64,000 nt of DNA from a bacterium (GCA_027483535.1 JAIXUN010000002.1:2232001-2296000), one strand, 5' to 3'. Counted from the stretch's first letter, positions 43,608 to 53,330 are shown. Notes: a model not told the origin generated them from the letters alone. Numbers and translations are program-made.

Positions 43608-44504
43608 ATGACCACCGCCTTGGCGCTTTTACTCGCTGCGCCCGTCACCAACGTCAACGCCTTCTACATGGGCCATTCGCTCATGAGCGACATTCCCGAC
43701 ATGGTGATGTCGCTGGCTAGAGCTAGCGGGCAGAACAAGTTCACGTTCAAAGACGAGAACATTCCCGGATCTCCGTTGCACTGGCACTGGACTCAGCAAA
43801 CCAAACGGGAAAACAAGTTCGAACCTCAGTTCCAGGGGTGGGCTTTCGACTGCATCACCTCAGCCACCACCGATTTCGTGCTCACCGATTCGGTGCCGCG
43901 TGGAGACGAGGGTTCGGTGCAGTCCACAATCGAGTTCATGGGGCGATTTCTGAAGTTCGCCCGGTCGAAAAACCCCAAGATTCGGGTCTGGTACTACGAA
44001 GGCTGGCACTGCATCAACACGGGCACACCCGCAGGCTGCGCTTACGATAAGTCTGCCCCTTCGCGCAACCTCACCTGGATCCCACGGCTGGATAGAGACC
44101 ATGCGATGTGGTCGGGCATTGTGAACAAGGTCAACGCGAACCATCCTGCCAAACCGGGCGAGGAAAAGGTCCGCCTCATCCCTACCGGAATAGCCCTCTC
44201 TCAGTTGGCGAAAGAGATCGACGCGGGCAAGATCGCGGGTTACACCAACCACAAGCAACTTTTTGACGACGACATTCACCTGAACTCAGCGGGCAAATAC
44301 TTCATTGGCTTGGTTCACTACGCTTGCCTGTTCGGCAAAACCCCTTTGGGTCTCCCGAGTAACGTCAAGAACCGCTGGGGCGGATCGGCCTGGGAGAAGA
44401 AATCTTGGGAGAAAACCGTCGCGCAAGAGCCCCTGCCGGCAGCGGTGAAGCGGATGCAGCAGATTGCTTGGGAGATATCGAGCACCGAACCGCTAGCGAA
44501 GTGA
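43608..44504 (+). CDS. SGNH/GDSL-like secreted protein
   Basis: 298 aa. A short signal (LALLLAAPVTNVNA) is followed by FYMGHSLMSDIPDM, a G-x-S-L block-I motif, and by DDDIHLNSAGKYFIG, the D-x2-H block-V motif. These give the catalytic Ser and the Asp/His pair of an SGNH hydrolase. Probable esterase acting on an acylated carbohydrate or lipid at the envelope; substrate unknown. Confidence 0.7.
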   Translation: MTTALALLLAAPVTNVNAFYMGHSLMSDIPDMVMSLARASGQNKFTFKDENIPGSPLHWHWTQQTKRENKFEPQFQGWAFDCITSATTDFVLTDSVPRGDEGSVQSTIEFMGRFLKFARSKNPKIRVWYYEGWHCINTGTPAGCAYDKSAPSRNLTWIPRLDRDHAMWSGIVNKVNANHPAKPGEEKVRLIPTGIALSQLAKEIDAGKIAGYTNHKQLFDDDIHLNSAGKYFIGLVHYACLFGKTPLGLPSNVKNRWGGSAWEKKSWEKTVAQEPLPAAVKRMQQIAWEISSTEPLAK

Positions 44505-44597
44505 AAGAGAGGCCGTTGAGGTGAATTTCGGTACGGTTTTCGCCGTCCCGTAAACTCACCACGATAAGAACCTGATATATCGGTCAATCTTTAGGGC

Positions 44598-45869
44598 GTG
44601 CAGTACGTCACCGCTCAAGAAGCCGTAAAGGTCATCGAATCCGGAAATCGGGTCTACATTCACGGAATGGCGGCCATGCCGCAGTCGCTGGTGGACGCCA
44701 TGACCGAGCGCGCCTCCGAGCTTCGTGACGTGGAGATCATTCACCTGCACACGGAGGGCGACACCTGCTACGCCCTTCCCAAGCATCGAGACTCGTTCTT
44801 CGTCAACAACGTCTTTGTCGGGGCGAATGTTCGGCACTGCATCGAGGAAGGCAACGGCGACTACATTCCCGTTTTCCTCAGCGAAGTTCCGGTTCTCTTC
44901 CGCCGGGGAGTGCTCCCTATCGATGTCGCGATGGTTCAGGTCTCCCCACCGGATAAGCACGGTTACGTCTCGCTGGGTGTCTCGATCGACGCCACCCTCG
45001 CTGCCGTCCAATCCGCCAAGATCGTGATCGCAGAGGTGAACCCGCACATGCCGCGCACTCATGGCGACGGAAACCTTCACGTTTCCGCCTTCGAGTACCT
45101 GGTAGAGGTCAACCGACCTCTGCACGAAGCAACACCTCACCCTCCCACCGACCTTGAGCTGCAAATCGGTCGAAAGGTCGCCGAACTCATCGAGGACCGC
45201 GCCACCCTTCAAATGGGTATCGGCGCCATTCCCAATGCCGTCCTTGCCTCGCTGGGCAACCACAAAGACCTGGGGATTCACACCGAGATGTTCAGCGATG
45301 GCGTGGTGGACCTGTTCGAGGCCGGGGTGATCACCAACGCCTACAAACCCATCCATCGCGGGCAAATTGTCGCTACATTCGTGAGCGGCTCCAAGCGGGT
45401 TTACGACTTCGTGGACGACAACCCCAAGGTGATCATGCGAGACGTGGCGTACGTGAACGACACCGCTCGGATTCGTCGCCACCCCAAGATGACCGCCATC
45501 AACAGCGCCATCGAGATGGACCTCACGGGTCAGGTTTGCGCGGATAGCATTGGCACCCGGTTGTTCAGCGGCGTCGGTGGTCAAATGGACTTCGTTCGCG
45601 GTGCTTCTTTGGCAGAGGACGGCAAGCCGATTTTCGCTTTCTCCTCTCGCACGCCTAAGGGTGTTTCCAAGATCGTATCGATGCTCAAGCCGGGCGCGGG
45701 AGTGGTCACCACTCGGTCGCACGTGCACTATGTGGTCACAGAGTACGGGGTCGCCGATCTATACGGCAAGAACCTTCGGCAGCGAGCGAGGGCGCTCATC
45801 GAGATCGCACATCCCGACGATCGTGCGATGCTGGAGCGAGAAGCGCGCGAACGTGGCCTGCACATCTGA
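44598..45869 (+). CDS. Acetyl-CoA hydrolase/transferase family protein
   Basis: 423 aa from a GTG. Family I CoA-transferase/hydrolase: PPDKHGYVSLGVSIDATLAA, MGIGAIPNAVLASL and GIHTEMFSDGVVDL, with Glu230 as the likely covalent-thioester glutamate, and VVTEYGVADLYGKNLRQRA near the end. Related to 4-hydroxybutyrate and succinate:acetate CoA-transferases. Transfers CoA between carboxylic acids in the cytoplasm; which acid is not shown. No clear Shine-Dalgarno. Confidence 0.9.
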   Translation: MQYVTAQEAVKVIESGNRVYIHGMAAMPQSLVDAMTERASELRDVEIIHLHTEGDTCYALPKHRDSFFVNNVFVGANVRHCIEEGNGDYIPVFLSEVPVLFRRGVLPIDVAMVQVSPPDKHGYVSLGVSIDATLAAVQSAKIVIAEVNPHMPRTHGDGNLHVSAFEYLVEVNRPLHEATPHPPTDLELQIGRKVAELIEDRATLQMGIGAIPNAVLASLGNHKDLGIHTEMFSDGVVDLFEAGVITNAYKPIHRGQIVATFVSGSKRVYDFVDDNPKVIMRDVAYVNDTARIRRHPKMTAINSAIEMDLTGQVCADSIGTRLFSGVGGQMDFVRGASLAEDGKPIFAFSSRTPKGVSKIVSMLKPGAGVVTTRSHVHYVVTEYGVADLYGKNLRQRARALIEIAHPDDRAMLEREARERGLHI

Positions 45870-45921
45870 TGTCCCTGAATACGTGGCTTCTTAACCGGGT
45901 CTACGGACGTATGATTCGATT

Positions 45922-46485
45922 GTGAGTCAAGAGTCGAAGATCGTTTCAGAGCCCGGTGATCTGCGCCCGGTGGACCTCGCGACCAACTTTGAGGCGTTGG
46001 TAGTGCAGCACAAAGATGCGGTCTATCGGCAACTCGTGCGCGTCTGCGGAAATCAGGACGACGCGGAGGATGCGCTCGTGGAGTCTTTGCTCGCGGCTTA
46101 CAAAGCCGCCGATCAGCTTCGGGATAAGGACGCTTTTCGTGGCTGGCTGGCATCCATCGGTCGGCGGGTGTGCATGAAGATTCGCAAGCAAGACCGTCTG
46201 GCGCCAATCATTCAGTTGGCCGAGTTAGATCAAGAACGACTCGCCTCGTCTCAACTCTCGCCCGAAGATTCAGCGATGCTCAGCGACACGCATCGCTGCG
46301 TCAAATCGGCGCTGGATCGTCTGGATCCCAAGTACGCCGAGGTGTATCAATTGGTCGACCTACAGGAATTCAAGCTGCAAGAAGCCGCCGATTCGCTAGG
46401 GATCACTTTGGAGGCGCTCAAGAGTCGACTGCACCGAGCCCGGGCGATGATGCGCGAGGCCTTGGACGTGGAGATGTGCTTCTAA
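45922..46485 (+). CDS. RNA polymerase sigma factor, ECF type
   Basis: 187 aa from a GTG. Region 2 (VYRQLVRVCGNQDDAEDAL, DKDAFRGWLASIGRRVCMK) and region 4 (LDPKYAEVYQLVDLQEFKLQ, SLGITLEALKSRLHRARAMM) are intact; no regions 1 or 3. Redirects RNA polymerase to a small stress or developmental regulon. No anti-sigma gene follows; the end overlaps the convergent toxin gene by 4 bases. Confidence 0.9.
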   Translation: MSQESKIVSEPGDLRPVDLATNFEALVVQHKDAVYRQLVRVCGNQDDAEDALVESLLAAYKAADQLRDKDAFRGWLASIGRRVCMKIRKQDRLAPIIQLAELDQERLASSQLSPEDSAMLSDTHRCVKSALDRLDPKYAEVYQLVDLQEFKLQEAADSLGITLEALKSRLHRARAMMREALDVEMCF

Positions 46486-46793
46486 CCGTTTTTTAGTTGA
46501 CCCGCCCAATCCTGACTTGTATGAAAGATATGGGCAATCTCGATCGTTTCACCGCTGATGGTGAACAGCACCACATGCCCGTTCGAACGGGGTCGCCACT
46601 GAATGAGCAAGTATCGAAAGGTGTCGTGACCTATCACCTTTCTTGAGAGGTCGGGGCTTTCAGCCAGACTGCCAATCGTTTGCTGAACGAACTGTAAATA
46701 GTCGTCAGCCTGCGAGACCCCAAAATTGGACGCTGTCCATTCCCAGATCTCATCCAGGTCCTGGAGTGCCGTCTTTGAATATCGGATTTCCAA
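46482..46793 (-). CDS. ParE/RelE superfamily toxin
   Basis: 103 aa. IRYSKTALQDLDEIWEWTA, FGVSQADDYLQFVQQTIGSL and VLFTISGETIEIAHIFH are the ParE fold. It likely poisons DNA gyrase, as ParE does; RelE-like mRNA cleavage is less likely as the basic catalytic cluster is absent. It follows its antitoxin gene by 2 bases, so the pair is one operon with the toxin second. Confidence 0.88.
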   Translation of the reverse strand: MEIRYSKTALQDLDEIWEWTASNFGVSQADDYLQFVQQTIGSLAESPDLSRKVIGHDTFRYLLIQWRPRSNGHVVLFTISGETIEIAHIFHTSQDWAGQLKNG

Positions 46794-46795
46794 GC

Positions 46796-47056
46796 CTAAG
46801 ACTCTCGGGATTTCCTTTTAAGCTCAAAGTGAGCGGCAACTTCGTCAACCGTGTGGTACTTCCCTTCGCCGATCTCCCGAATCCCGCGCTCCGCAATAGC
46901 GAGTCGTTCGGGAGTGAAGAGTTTCTGCACGCTGCTGTCGTCAACCACCAACTCATCGATGAGGCTTGGGTTCGACTCAAGTTCGGCCATGAGCGATTTG
47001 ATCTTCTCGCGGACCGCAGGTTGGACATCGTCAGAAAGGTGGAGTTCTAGTCGCAT
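46796..47056 (-). CDS. Antitoxin of the ParE-type pair
   Basis: 86 aa. The C-terminal part IREIGEGKYHTVDEVAAHFE is the typical toxin-binding tail of ParD/RHH-like or Phd-like antitoxins that ends with 'G-x-x-x-x-x-x-E-V'. The N-terminal half (LHLSDDVQPAVREKIKSLMA) should hold the dimerisation part, though it is not a clear ribbon-helix-helix. It is encoded first in the operon, as usual. Confidence 0.8.
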   Translation of the reverse strand: MRLELHLSDDVQPAVREKIKSLMAELESNPSLIDELVVDDSSVQKLFTPERLAIAERGIREIGEGKYHTVDEVAAHFELKRKSRES

Positions 47057-47106
47057 CGGGCTGTTTCTCCATTATCCGGCTAATTCTCGGAATCGCTTCC
47101 AAGAAA

Positions 47107-48399
47107 CTAGGACTTTGTAGGGTCGGGCGTCTGTGACCCCAGTTTCCGCGCCTTCGCGATAATCGGCAACGACGGCAACAGCATCATCGCCGCGATCTGA
47201 ATCGCCAGACCCGCCGACCGCACCTGCGCGATCGCCCCGACAATCGGACCACCCGCGATCTCCCCAATGCTATGCGCCTGACCCTTAAAGCTCAGCATGG
47301 TCGCCCGAACCTCCGGCGTGGCGTGCAGGTTCACCCAGGTGGAAGTGAGCGGCTCGATCGTCGCCCGAATCCCCCTACCGAACACGAACAGCAGCATCGC
47401 GGGCCAGAAGGCGGTGAGGAACGCGAACCCGAACACCGAGCCGATTAGCAACACCGTCAGCACCAACATGGCCGTGGCGATAGAGCGCGTGCTACTGGAA
47501 TCCACCTTCTTTCGCACGAACCAGGTCATGCCGATGGCGACCAGAGTCGCCGCCGTTCTGAGCACCGCCCACCAGGTATCGGAGTTCAGTGGACCGATGT
47601 TTGGCAGCCGATACATATCCAAAACGTGCTTGTTCCAAAGCCGATCAAACCCTTCCGCCGCGAACCCGTGCACCAGCGCCACCAGCAGCACCAGAGCCAG
47701 CACTTGAGTGGTACGAACGAGGGTCCACCCCTGTTTGAAGGTCGACCAGAACTGCCGCTCGCCGTTCGATTTATGGAAACCGAACTCGGTCATTCGCCAA
47801 AACGCCGTGCCGCCAAAGATGAGGAATCCGATTCCGGAGGCGATCAGCGCGTACCTCAGCGATCCCTGCGCCGCCAGCGCTCCCAGCCAGGGCCCCACTA
47901 AACGACCCGCGAACGCGGCCTGCTGTCCTCGAAGGATCACGCTTGAAGGGTCGACACTTGGGTCGGTATGAATCACTTCGTCCGTCGCCCAGGCGTCGTG
48001 CGCGCCGGATACAAAGGTGTCGCCGATCCCGATGAGCAGTTGAACCGCGATGACCACCGGAACCAGCGGTAACGCGCCTTCAATCAAGAAGGCAAGCCCC
48101 ATCACCACCCAGCCGATCACCACGCTCAATCGCCGACTGTAGAGGTCTGCCACCACGCCCGTCGGCACCTCGAAGGTCATGATCGCAATCTCATACAGGG
48201 TGCCCATGAACACGAGCATGAACTCCTGAAATCCGACCACCTTGATGTGGAAAGGGGTGTGCATGGTCCACGCCATGCTGAAAAACATCGCTTCTAGAAA
48301 GCGGTGCAATCGGTAGGTTTGCAGCGCGCTGCGCTTCGGCTTTTGGACCTTCGTGGGTGGGGTTTCAGGCGAGCCGGGGTCGGTGGAGTGACTCGCCAT
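47107..48399 (-). CDS. MFS transporter
   Basis: 430 aa with about 12 hydrophobic helices and a polar N-terminal stretch of about 27 residues. The loop 2-3 motif GVVADLYSRRLSVVIG (about residues 80-95) is MFS motif A. GRGIRATIEPLTSTWVN and GQAHSIGEIAGGPIVGA match motif C-like export patterns. Probable proton-driven exporter in the inner membrane, substrate unknown. Confidence 0.88.
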   Translation of the reverse strand: MASHSTDPGSPETPPTKVQKPKRSALQTYRLHRFLEAMFFSMAWTMHTPFHIKVVGFQEFMLVFMGTLYEIAIMTFEVPTGVVADLYSRRLSVVIGWVVMGLAFLIEGALPLVPVVIAVQLLIGIGDTFVSGAHDAWATDEVIHTDPSVDPSSVILRGQQAAFAGRLVGPWLGALAAQGSLRYALIASGIGFLIFGGTAFWRMTEFGFHKSNGERQFWSTFKQGWTLVRTTQVLALVLLVALVHGFAAEGFDRLWNKHVLDMYRLPNIGPLNSDTWWAVLRTAATLVAIGMTWFVRKKVDSSSTRSIATAMLVLTVLLIGSVFGFAFLTAFWPAMLLFVFGRGIRATIEPLTSTWVNLHATPEVRATMLSFKGQAHSIGEIAGGPIVGAIAQVRSAGLAIQIAAMMLLPSLPIIAKARKLGSQTPDPTKS

Positions 48400-48456
48400 G
48401 GAAATCGCAGATTACCGGGAGATTGATAAAAATCCGGCTATCCAAACCTCACTTCT

Positions 48457-50067
48457 TCACCGATCGCCATCGACGTGCAGCGTTTTCTCGTGAGTGTAGA
48501 AAGCAGTGCCCTTAGGCGCGCCCTTCATCTTGCGCACGTACTTGCGCAAAACGGCATCCACCGGAACGTAGCCGGAATGCTTCATCGGACTGTTCCGAAC
48601 CGCCATGATCGCGGCGAATTCCAAGGTCTCCTTTTGAACCTTCTCCGGCTTGCCCTGGGTAAGGATCACCACGTGCGCCGAGGTGTTGCCACGAACGTGT
48701 AGCCAGTAATCGTTCGGCCGAGAGACGCGCAAGAGCAGATAGTCGTTCGCCTCTGCGTTCTCGCCGACCAACACCGTGTAGCCACCTGGAGCCAAGAACT
48801 CCCGAATGCGATGCCCTTCATACGGCCGATCTTCCTTAAGAACCGTCGACTGCCGCGCGGCAAGACTTCTCCACTTTCGCGACTCGGCAAAGTTGGCCAC
48901 CGATTCCACTTCAGCTTCGGATTTAGCTTGCTCCAGCTTGTACAGCGTCCCTTGCAGGGCTTCTTTGTCCAGAGTCAGACGCTCGATTTGATCGCGAACG
49001 GTTCCGAGTCGAGACTTCGCCTTCTTGGCTTTGTCGAAGTACCGCTGAGCGTTCTCCTTGGCGTCTAGCTCGGGGTCGAAGACAATTCGAACCTCTTCGC
49101 CCTCCCAGTTGGGCAGCACAACCACAAATCGCCCGCCCGGTTCTTTCTGCAAAGCGTTCGGAGGCAAAGAATAGCCGTAGGCAAGCAAAAGATCGCCGTA
49201 CATTTGCCAAGTGGGGGCCTTTCCACCTGCCTCCAGCGACTGCCGTAAGTCTTCCAGAGCGACCTCTCGCGCCAGCAAAACCCGCTCTAGGTCCACCTGT
49301 AACGACCGTTTTTGCGCCTCTAGCCGCTGCTGAGGAACGCTGATGTCGAAGTACTGCTCCAGGGCAACCGAAATCGACTCTCGCGGAGTGAACTCGTAGC
49401 CCAGCGCGCTGAGGTTAACCGGGTACGCCCCAAAGCCGTACGAAACCCCAGGCGCCCACTTTTCGAACTCCTCGGTCACCTTCGATCGCATCGGGGTCTG
49501 GATCAGCTGACCCAAAAACGCAGGATCGTCGAACGTTGTCAGGTCTCCCTGGTCGCCCAAAACAGGAGGGCGCTCGTAAGTCCGGTTCGGCAAAATCGGG
49601 CGACTCGACTTTCCCGCCCCCACCCACTTCGCCGCGGAAACAATCTTGCGCTTTTCGTCCACCAGAATGAGGTTGGAGTGCTTCCCCATCAGCTCGGCGA
49701 TGAGCCGAAACGGACCCGGGAACTCGCTCTCTGGGTGACCTTCAAACTCCAGTTCCAGAACCCGATCGCAAGCCACCATGCGAATCCCGACCAGCGCAGA
49801 CTGCATCAATCGGGATCGCAACGCGGTGCAAAACACGGGGGGCTGATTCGGCACCGACGGCCGCTTCGTAACAAAGTGCACCCGATAAAAATCGGCATGA
49901 CAACTGAACAGCAGTTGCCCCACCCGACCCTGCCGATACAGCTCCAACACCACTGTATCGTCACTAGGCTGCCTAATTCCCTGCACCTTTCCGCCCGCAA
50001 ACGCCTCGACCTCACCGCAAACAGCGGCGAGAGTCAAAGCGTCGAACGGGATGCGTTTTAGTTTCAA
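48457..50067 (-). CDS. rqcH: RqcH/NFACT family ribosome quality-control protein
   Basis: 536 aa, the length of bacterial RqcH. The NFACT-N domain has GIRMVACDRVLELEF, with the Asp101-Arg102 'DR' pair needed for tRNA-Ala binding in RqcH, and ELMGKHSNLILVD. A coiled coil follows (about 265-400), then NFACT-R with NDYWLHVRGNTSAHVVI. It should bind stalled 50S subunits and recruit Ala-tRNA for C-terminal alanine tailing. Older names call it fibronectin-binding protein. Start set at the ATG next to LKRIPFDALTLAA. Confidence 0.92.
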   Translation of the reverse strand: MKLKRIPFDALTLAAVCGEVEAFAGGKVQGIRQPSDDTVVLELYRQGRVGQLLFSCHADFYRVHFVTKRPSVPNQPPVFCTALRSRLMQSALVGIRMVACDRVLELEFEGHPESEFPGPFRLIAELMGKHSNLILVDEKRKIVSAAKWVGAGKSSRPILPNRTYERPPVLGDQGDLTTFDDPAFLGQLIQTPMRSKVTEEFEKWAPGVSYGFGAYPVNLSALGYEFTPRESISVALEQYFDISVPQQRLEAQKRSLQVDLERVLLAREVALEDLRQSLEAGGKAPTWQMYGDLLLAYGYSLPPNALQKEPGGRFVVVLPNWEGEEVRIVFDPELDAKENAQRYFDKAKKAKSRLGTVRDQIERLTLDKEALQGTLYKLEQAKSEAEVESVANFAESRKWRSLAARQSTVLKEDRPYEGHRIREFLAPGGYTVLVGENAEANDYLLLRVSRPNDYWLHVRGNTSAHVVILTQGKPEKVQKETLEFAAIMAVRNSPMKHSGYVPVDAVLRKYVRKMKGAPKGTAFYTHEKTLHVDGDR

Positions 50068-50072
50068 GGGAG

Positions 50073-52655
50073 TTAGAAGAAGGTGATTCCGTGAACCTGG
50101 AAGCCCGCGTAAGCGTTCTCGGAAACCAGTCGAATGGACTTGAACGCCCGCTTGGGCAGGGTGATGCGAACCACCGAGAGTCCGTCTTTGCGCGGTCCAA
50201 AGAAGGTCGTGTTTTTGTCGTCCTTAGATCGTACATGCAAGCCGTACTTCAGAAGTTCTTTCACCACCGTACCGTCCGGCTGAACGATTTCGATGGCCGC
50301 GATCGGCTCCGTAAAGTCGCACCGAACGTTCGTGGAGACGGCAAAGGCGATCTCGTTCGCTCGACCCGTTGCCGGAATCTCGATCTCGGTCGGCCTTCGC
50401 AGCCCGGCTCGATCGATTCCTCGCAATGCCAGGGGCGATCCGCCTCGGAAACGAACTCCCCCCACCTCAAAGTCTTCGGTTCCTTGCATGGAATAGCCAC
50501 GCATCGGATTGAGCGGAGAAGGCTTGCCTGCGTACATCTTCGCGAACACCTCGTCGGCATTGTACGGAAGCTTTTCTAGCCGCTCTTGGCGGGCGCTCCA
50601 ACCGTAATCGGCGGCAAGAACCATCGCCGAGAACTGCTTCACTTCTCGAAGCATGTTCGCCTCCGAACTCTCGTACCCCGCCCAGGTGGTTTGCAGAACT
50701 CCCGCACCCTCCAGCTCGGCGGCAAGAAAGAATCCGCGCACGTTCTCGGGTCGGTACCAGGTGGAAGCTATCGGCTTCAGGTTGTCGTTCTTCCAAGTTT
50801 GAAGCGACTTGAGAAAGCCCTTGGGCTCCTGTTCGGCCTTGTAGTGCCAGTCGGCGATGTAAGCCCCCTTTGGAATGGCGGCTCGTCTCAGAGCGGCTTG
50901 CTCTTTGTCGTCGCCATGAGCCGCGTCGATCGCTTCACCGGGAGCCAAACCCTTGTCGCCCCAGATCATCATCTTCGATCGGTGCTTCTTGGAAATATCC
51001 CCCAAGATCGGCATCATCTGAACCCAAAGATCGGTGGTGAGTTTAGGATCATCGGGGAAGCCGCGCATGTCCACTTCGTCGCAGCCGAAGTGCAGCGTAT
51101 CGGGTTGCATGGTGGTCACAATCTCATCCCAAAGCTTGTGCAGCACCTCTTTGGTGCGCGACTTTCGGGGGTCGATGGTGTACGGAACCTCAGGGTTGAA
51201 CGCCAGGTCCAGATTCTTGCCATTGGCAAAGAACCATTCCATGTGTCCAAAACTCTGGATGAGCGGAATCGGCTCCACCGTCATGTCTCGGTACTGCTTC
51301 ACCAGTTGAACCAGATCCGATTTCTTCATCGTGATCGGCGTCTCCGTTCCGGCAATGGCGTCCCAGGTGGCGCGCTCGCATTGGAGCACCACTTTGTTCA
51401 GCATCAGCGGCCGAAGCACCCGACTCCAAAGCCGATTGTGAAACGCCTTGGCGGTTGGACCAATGAACAGGTGAACCCCTCGGAAGGTGGTTTTCGGCTC
51501 GTCTTCAATGATGCCGGTCGGCAGAAGTAGTCGGCCGTTGGACGCATACGCAAGGCTGCTCAGGCGATACATCGCGTTCATCAGCCCTTCTTCACCCTGA
51601 CCCAAAACCTCCACCTCGTCCTTCGCAATTCGGATTCGGTAGGAGCCTTCTTTCTTCTTCAGGTCCGCCATGCCTCCGCTGAACTTCACTCGACCCTTCT
51701 TGGGGTCGAAGCTCACGGGCATGAATCGCTCTTCCAGGCGATCTTTGAAAAGATCGAAGAACTTGGGTCGGCCCGCCGGGTAGTTCCATCCACCCGTGAT
51801 CTCGAAAGGCTCGTCCCAGTTCAGTTCGGCAGAGGAAGGTTTTGGAATCAGGATCGGCTTGGATTCGTCCGGCAGAACGGCCTGGCTCACCTGCTCAAAC
51901 TCCCGCGTCACTCGCTGAGCGTCGTCGCCTTGCGGCAGCCGGTTGGTGAACTTGTATGTCACCTTCAATTCGGCGGTCTTGCCCTTCGCAACGTCCAATC
52001 CGGTGGCGCCTTGCCAAAGAATGGGGTTGTCTTCCGCCCAGTCTTGATCGTAACCGCGAGCGTCAAACGTTCGAACGGGCGCGTTTGAGGTGACATCTAG
52101 GTCACCGATCAGGCTGCCAAACTGAATGCGCTTGGAATCGGGACCGATCATCCGCTCGGTGTCCCCTGCTTTGCCCTGCGGAGCCGTGGCAGAAAGGTTT
52201 GCGACCTGACCGTCCAAAACAATGGTGCCGTCTTGCCAAGGAGACATCCACAGCATTCCGGGCGTGACCTCTACCTTCGCGGGCTCGCCTCCATTCCAAC
52301 CGAACTTGTAATCCACCTGAAGGCTGTCTTCTTGCAGCGTGAACAGCGCCTCCCCTTCCACAAGCTTGTTCGAAGTGGTGAAGGTCATTCGAACGGTGTT
52401 CGGATTCACCTTGGTGATTTTTTGAGGATTCCACCGGGAGGAGTAATAGCCCTTGGTCCAACCTGGGGCGTAGTACTGAAACCACGATCCTCGGATGATG
52501 GGGACTCCGCCCATCCTCACCTGAAGTCCGCTTTGCGAATCCACGCGGAACTCCAAATTTGCGTTTTTCACGGTCTCCGATCCCTGCATCTTCATGGAGA
52601 CGCCGGTTCCGAGTAACCCGAATGCCGTTAGTCCGGCAACAGCAACAGAAAACAT
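50073..52655 (-). CDS. GH20-like beta-N-acetylhexosaminidase, secreted
   Basis: 860 aa. Signal peptide VAVAGLTAFGLLGTG. An N-terminal beta domain of about 280 residues is followed by a GH20b-like domain (YRIRIAKDEVEVLGQGEEGL) and the TIM barrel with FRGVHLFIGP, SFGHMEWFF and LHFGCDEVDMRGF, where the Asp-Glu pair is the GH20 polarising/acid pair. A C-terminal beta-sandwich ends the chain. Cuts terminal GlcNAc or related residues outside the cytoplasm. It is 5 bases from rqcH, but its stop precedes rqcH, so it is upstream in a shared transcript. Confidence 0.82.
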   Translation of the reverse strand: MFSVAVAGLTAFGLLGTGVSMKMQGSETVKNANLEFRVDSQSGLQVRMGGVPIIRGSWFQYYAPGWTKGYYSSRWNPQKITKVNPNTVRMTFTTSNKLVEGEALFTLQEDSLQVDYKFGWNGGEPAKVEVTPGMLWMSPWQDGTIVLDGQVANLSATAPQGKAGDTERMIGPDSKRIQFGSLIGDLDVTSNAPVRTFDARGYDQDWAEDNPILWQGATGLDVAKGKTAELKVTYKFTNRLPQGDDAQRVTREFEQVSQAVLPDESKPILIPKPSSAELNWDEPFEITGGWNYPAGRPKFFDLFKDRLEERFMPVSFDPKKGRVKFSGGMADLKKKEGSYRIRIAKDEVEVLGQGEEGLMNAMYRLSSLAYASNGRLLLPTGIIEDEPKTTFRGVHLFIGPTAKAFHNRLWSRVLRPLMLNKVVLQCERATWDAIAGTETPITMKKSDLVQLVKQYRDMTVEPIPLIQSFGHMEWFFANGKNLDLAFNPEVPYTIDPRKSRTKEVLHKLWDEIVTTMQPDTLHFGCDEVDMRGFPDDPKLTTDLWVQMMPILGDISKKHRSKMMIWGDKGLAPGEAIDAAHGDDKEQAALRRAAIPKGAYIADWHYKAEQEPKGFLKSLQTWKNDNLKPIASTWYRPENVRGFFLAAELEGAGVLQTTWAGYESSEANMLREVKQFSAMVLAADYGWSARQERLEKLPYNADEVFAKMYAGKPSPLNPMRGYSMQGTEDFEVGGVRFRGGSPLALRGIDRAGLRRPTEIEIPATGRANEIAFAVSTNVRCDFTEPIAAIEIVQPDGTVVKELLKYGLHVRSKDDKNTTFFGPRKDGLSVVRITLPKRAFKSIRLVSENAYAGFQVHGITFF

Positions 52656-52732
52656 AGTCTTAGTTATAGTCGTTCGGGAGGGTTGATCGCTTTGTTGAAC
52701 CCGCGATGATGGGGGTTTCTGGCGATTGACCT

Positions 52733-53020
52733 TTAGTCGAGTTCTGGCTTGGAGTTCTCGCTAGGTTCAGGCTTACCGCGTACGAGATAGTAAAGCCAAA
52801 GGAGAAGCGCGTAAGTATGGACTGCCGCGAGAGAGGCGGCGCATGGAAGCAGCAGGAACTTATCAACCCAGTTCCGAGGTGGGGCGATTCCCGAAACAAA
52901 CGTGTAACTGAAACACCAACCAACCACGGCGCCTATAAAAGACCGAACCTGCCACGGCCACTCGCCCAGAATGCCCCGCTTCTCCCGACTTTCCGTAACC
53001 GCTGCTCTCTCTTCGCTCAT
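52733..53020 (-). CDS. Small membrane protein, two helices
   Basis: 95 aa. Two hydrophobic stretches (VRSFIGAVVGWCFSYTF and FLLLPCAASLAAVHTYALLL) separated by a short loop. No recognised family. It is 12 bases downstream of the next small membrane gene, on the same strand, so the two are probably one operon. Confidence 0.5.
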   Translation of the reverse strand: MSEERAAVTESREKRGILGEWPWQVRSFIGAVVGWCFSYTFVSGIAPPRNWVDKFLLLPCAASLAAVHTYALLLWLYYLVRGKPEPSENSKPELD

Positions 53021-53032
53021 TTCATGAGAACC

Positions 53033-53317
53033 TCAGAGCCCAGCGGTCGTTCGGGAATGTTTGCGATCTCGGTAACGGCGAGCATGCTCGTAAAGCGAGA
53101 AGTAATGCCACCCCATGATGACCAGAATCAAGGGGAGCAACGCCCCAGCACAGACCTTCAACCACAAGGCGTATTCAGGCCATCCCGTCACCAGATTGAT
53201 GAGGGCAACATGACCCACGGCGATCTCAATCAGGGTTGTCAGGAAGTTTAATGGCTCTTCGCCAAAGGGAGATTCCTGAGCAATTTCCTGATTTTGCGTC
53301 AGCACTTGATCGGACAT
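53033..53317 (-). CDS. Small membrane protein, two helices
   Basis: 94 aa. Two hydrophobic segments (about residues 24-44 and 52-70) with an acidic N-terminus and a basic C-terminus (YEHARRYRDRKHSR). Paired with the gene downstream; no known function. Confidence 0.5.
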   Translation of the reverse strand: MSDQVLTQNQEIAQESPFGEEPLNFLTTLIEIAVGHVALINLVTGWPEYALWLKVCAGALLPLILVIMGWHYFSLYEHARRYRDRKHSRTTAGL

Positions 53318-53330
53318 TGTGACCCTAGAA

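Noticed and set aside
44556-45728. 390-codon minus-strand frame across the CoA-transferase
   Set aside because: Antisense shadow; the + strand gene has all family motifs.
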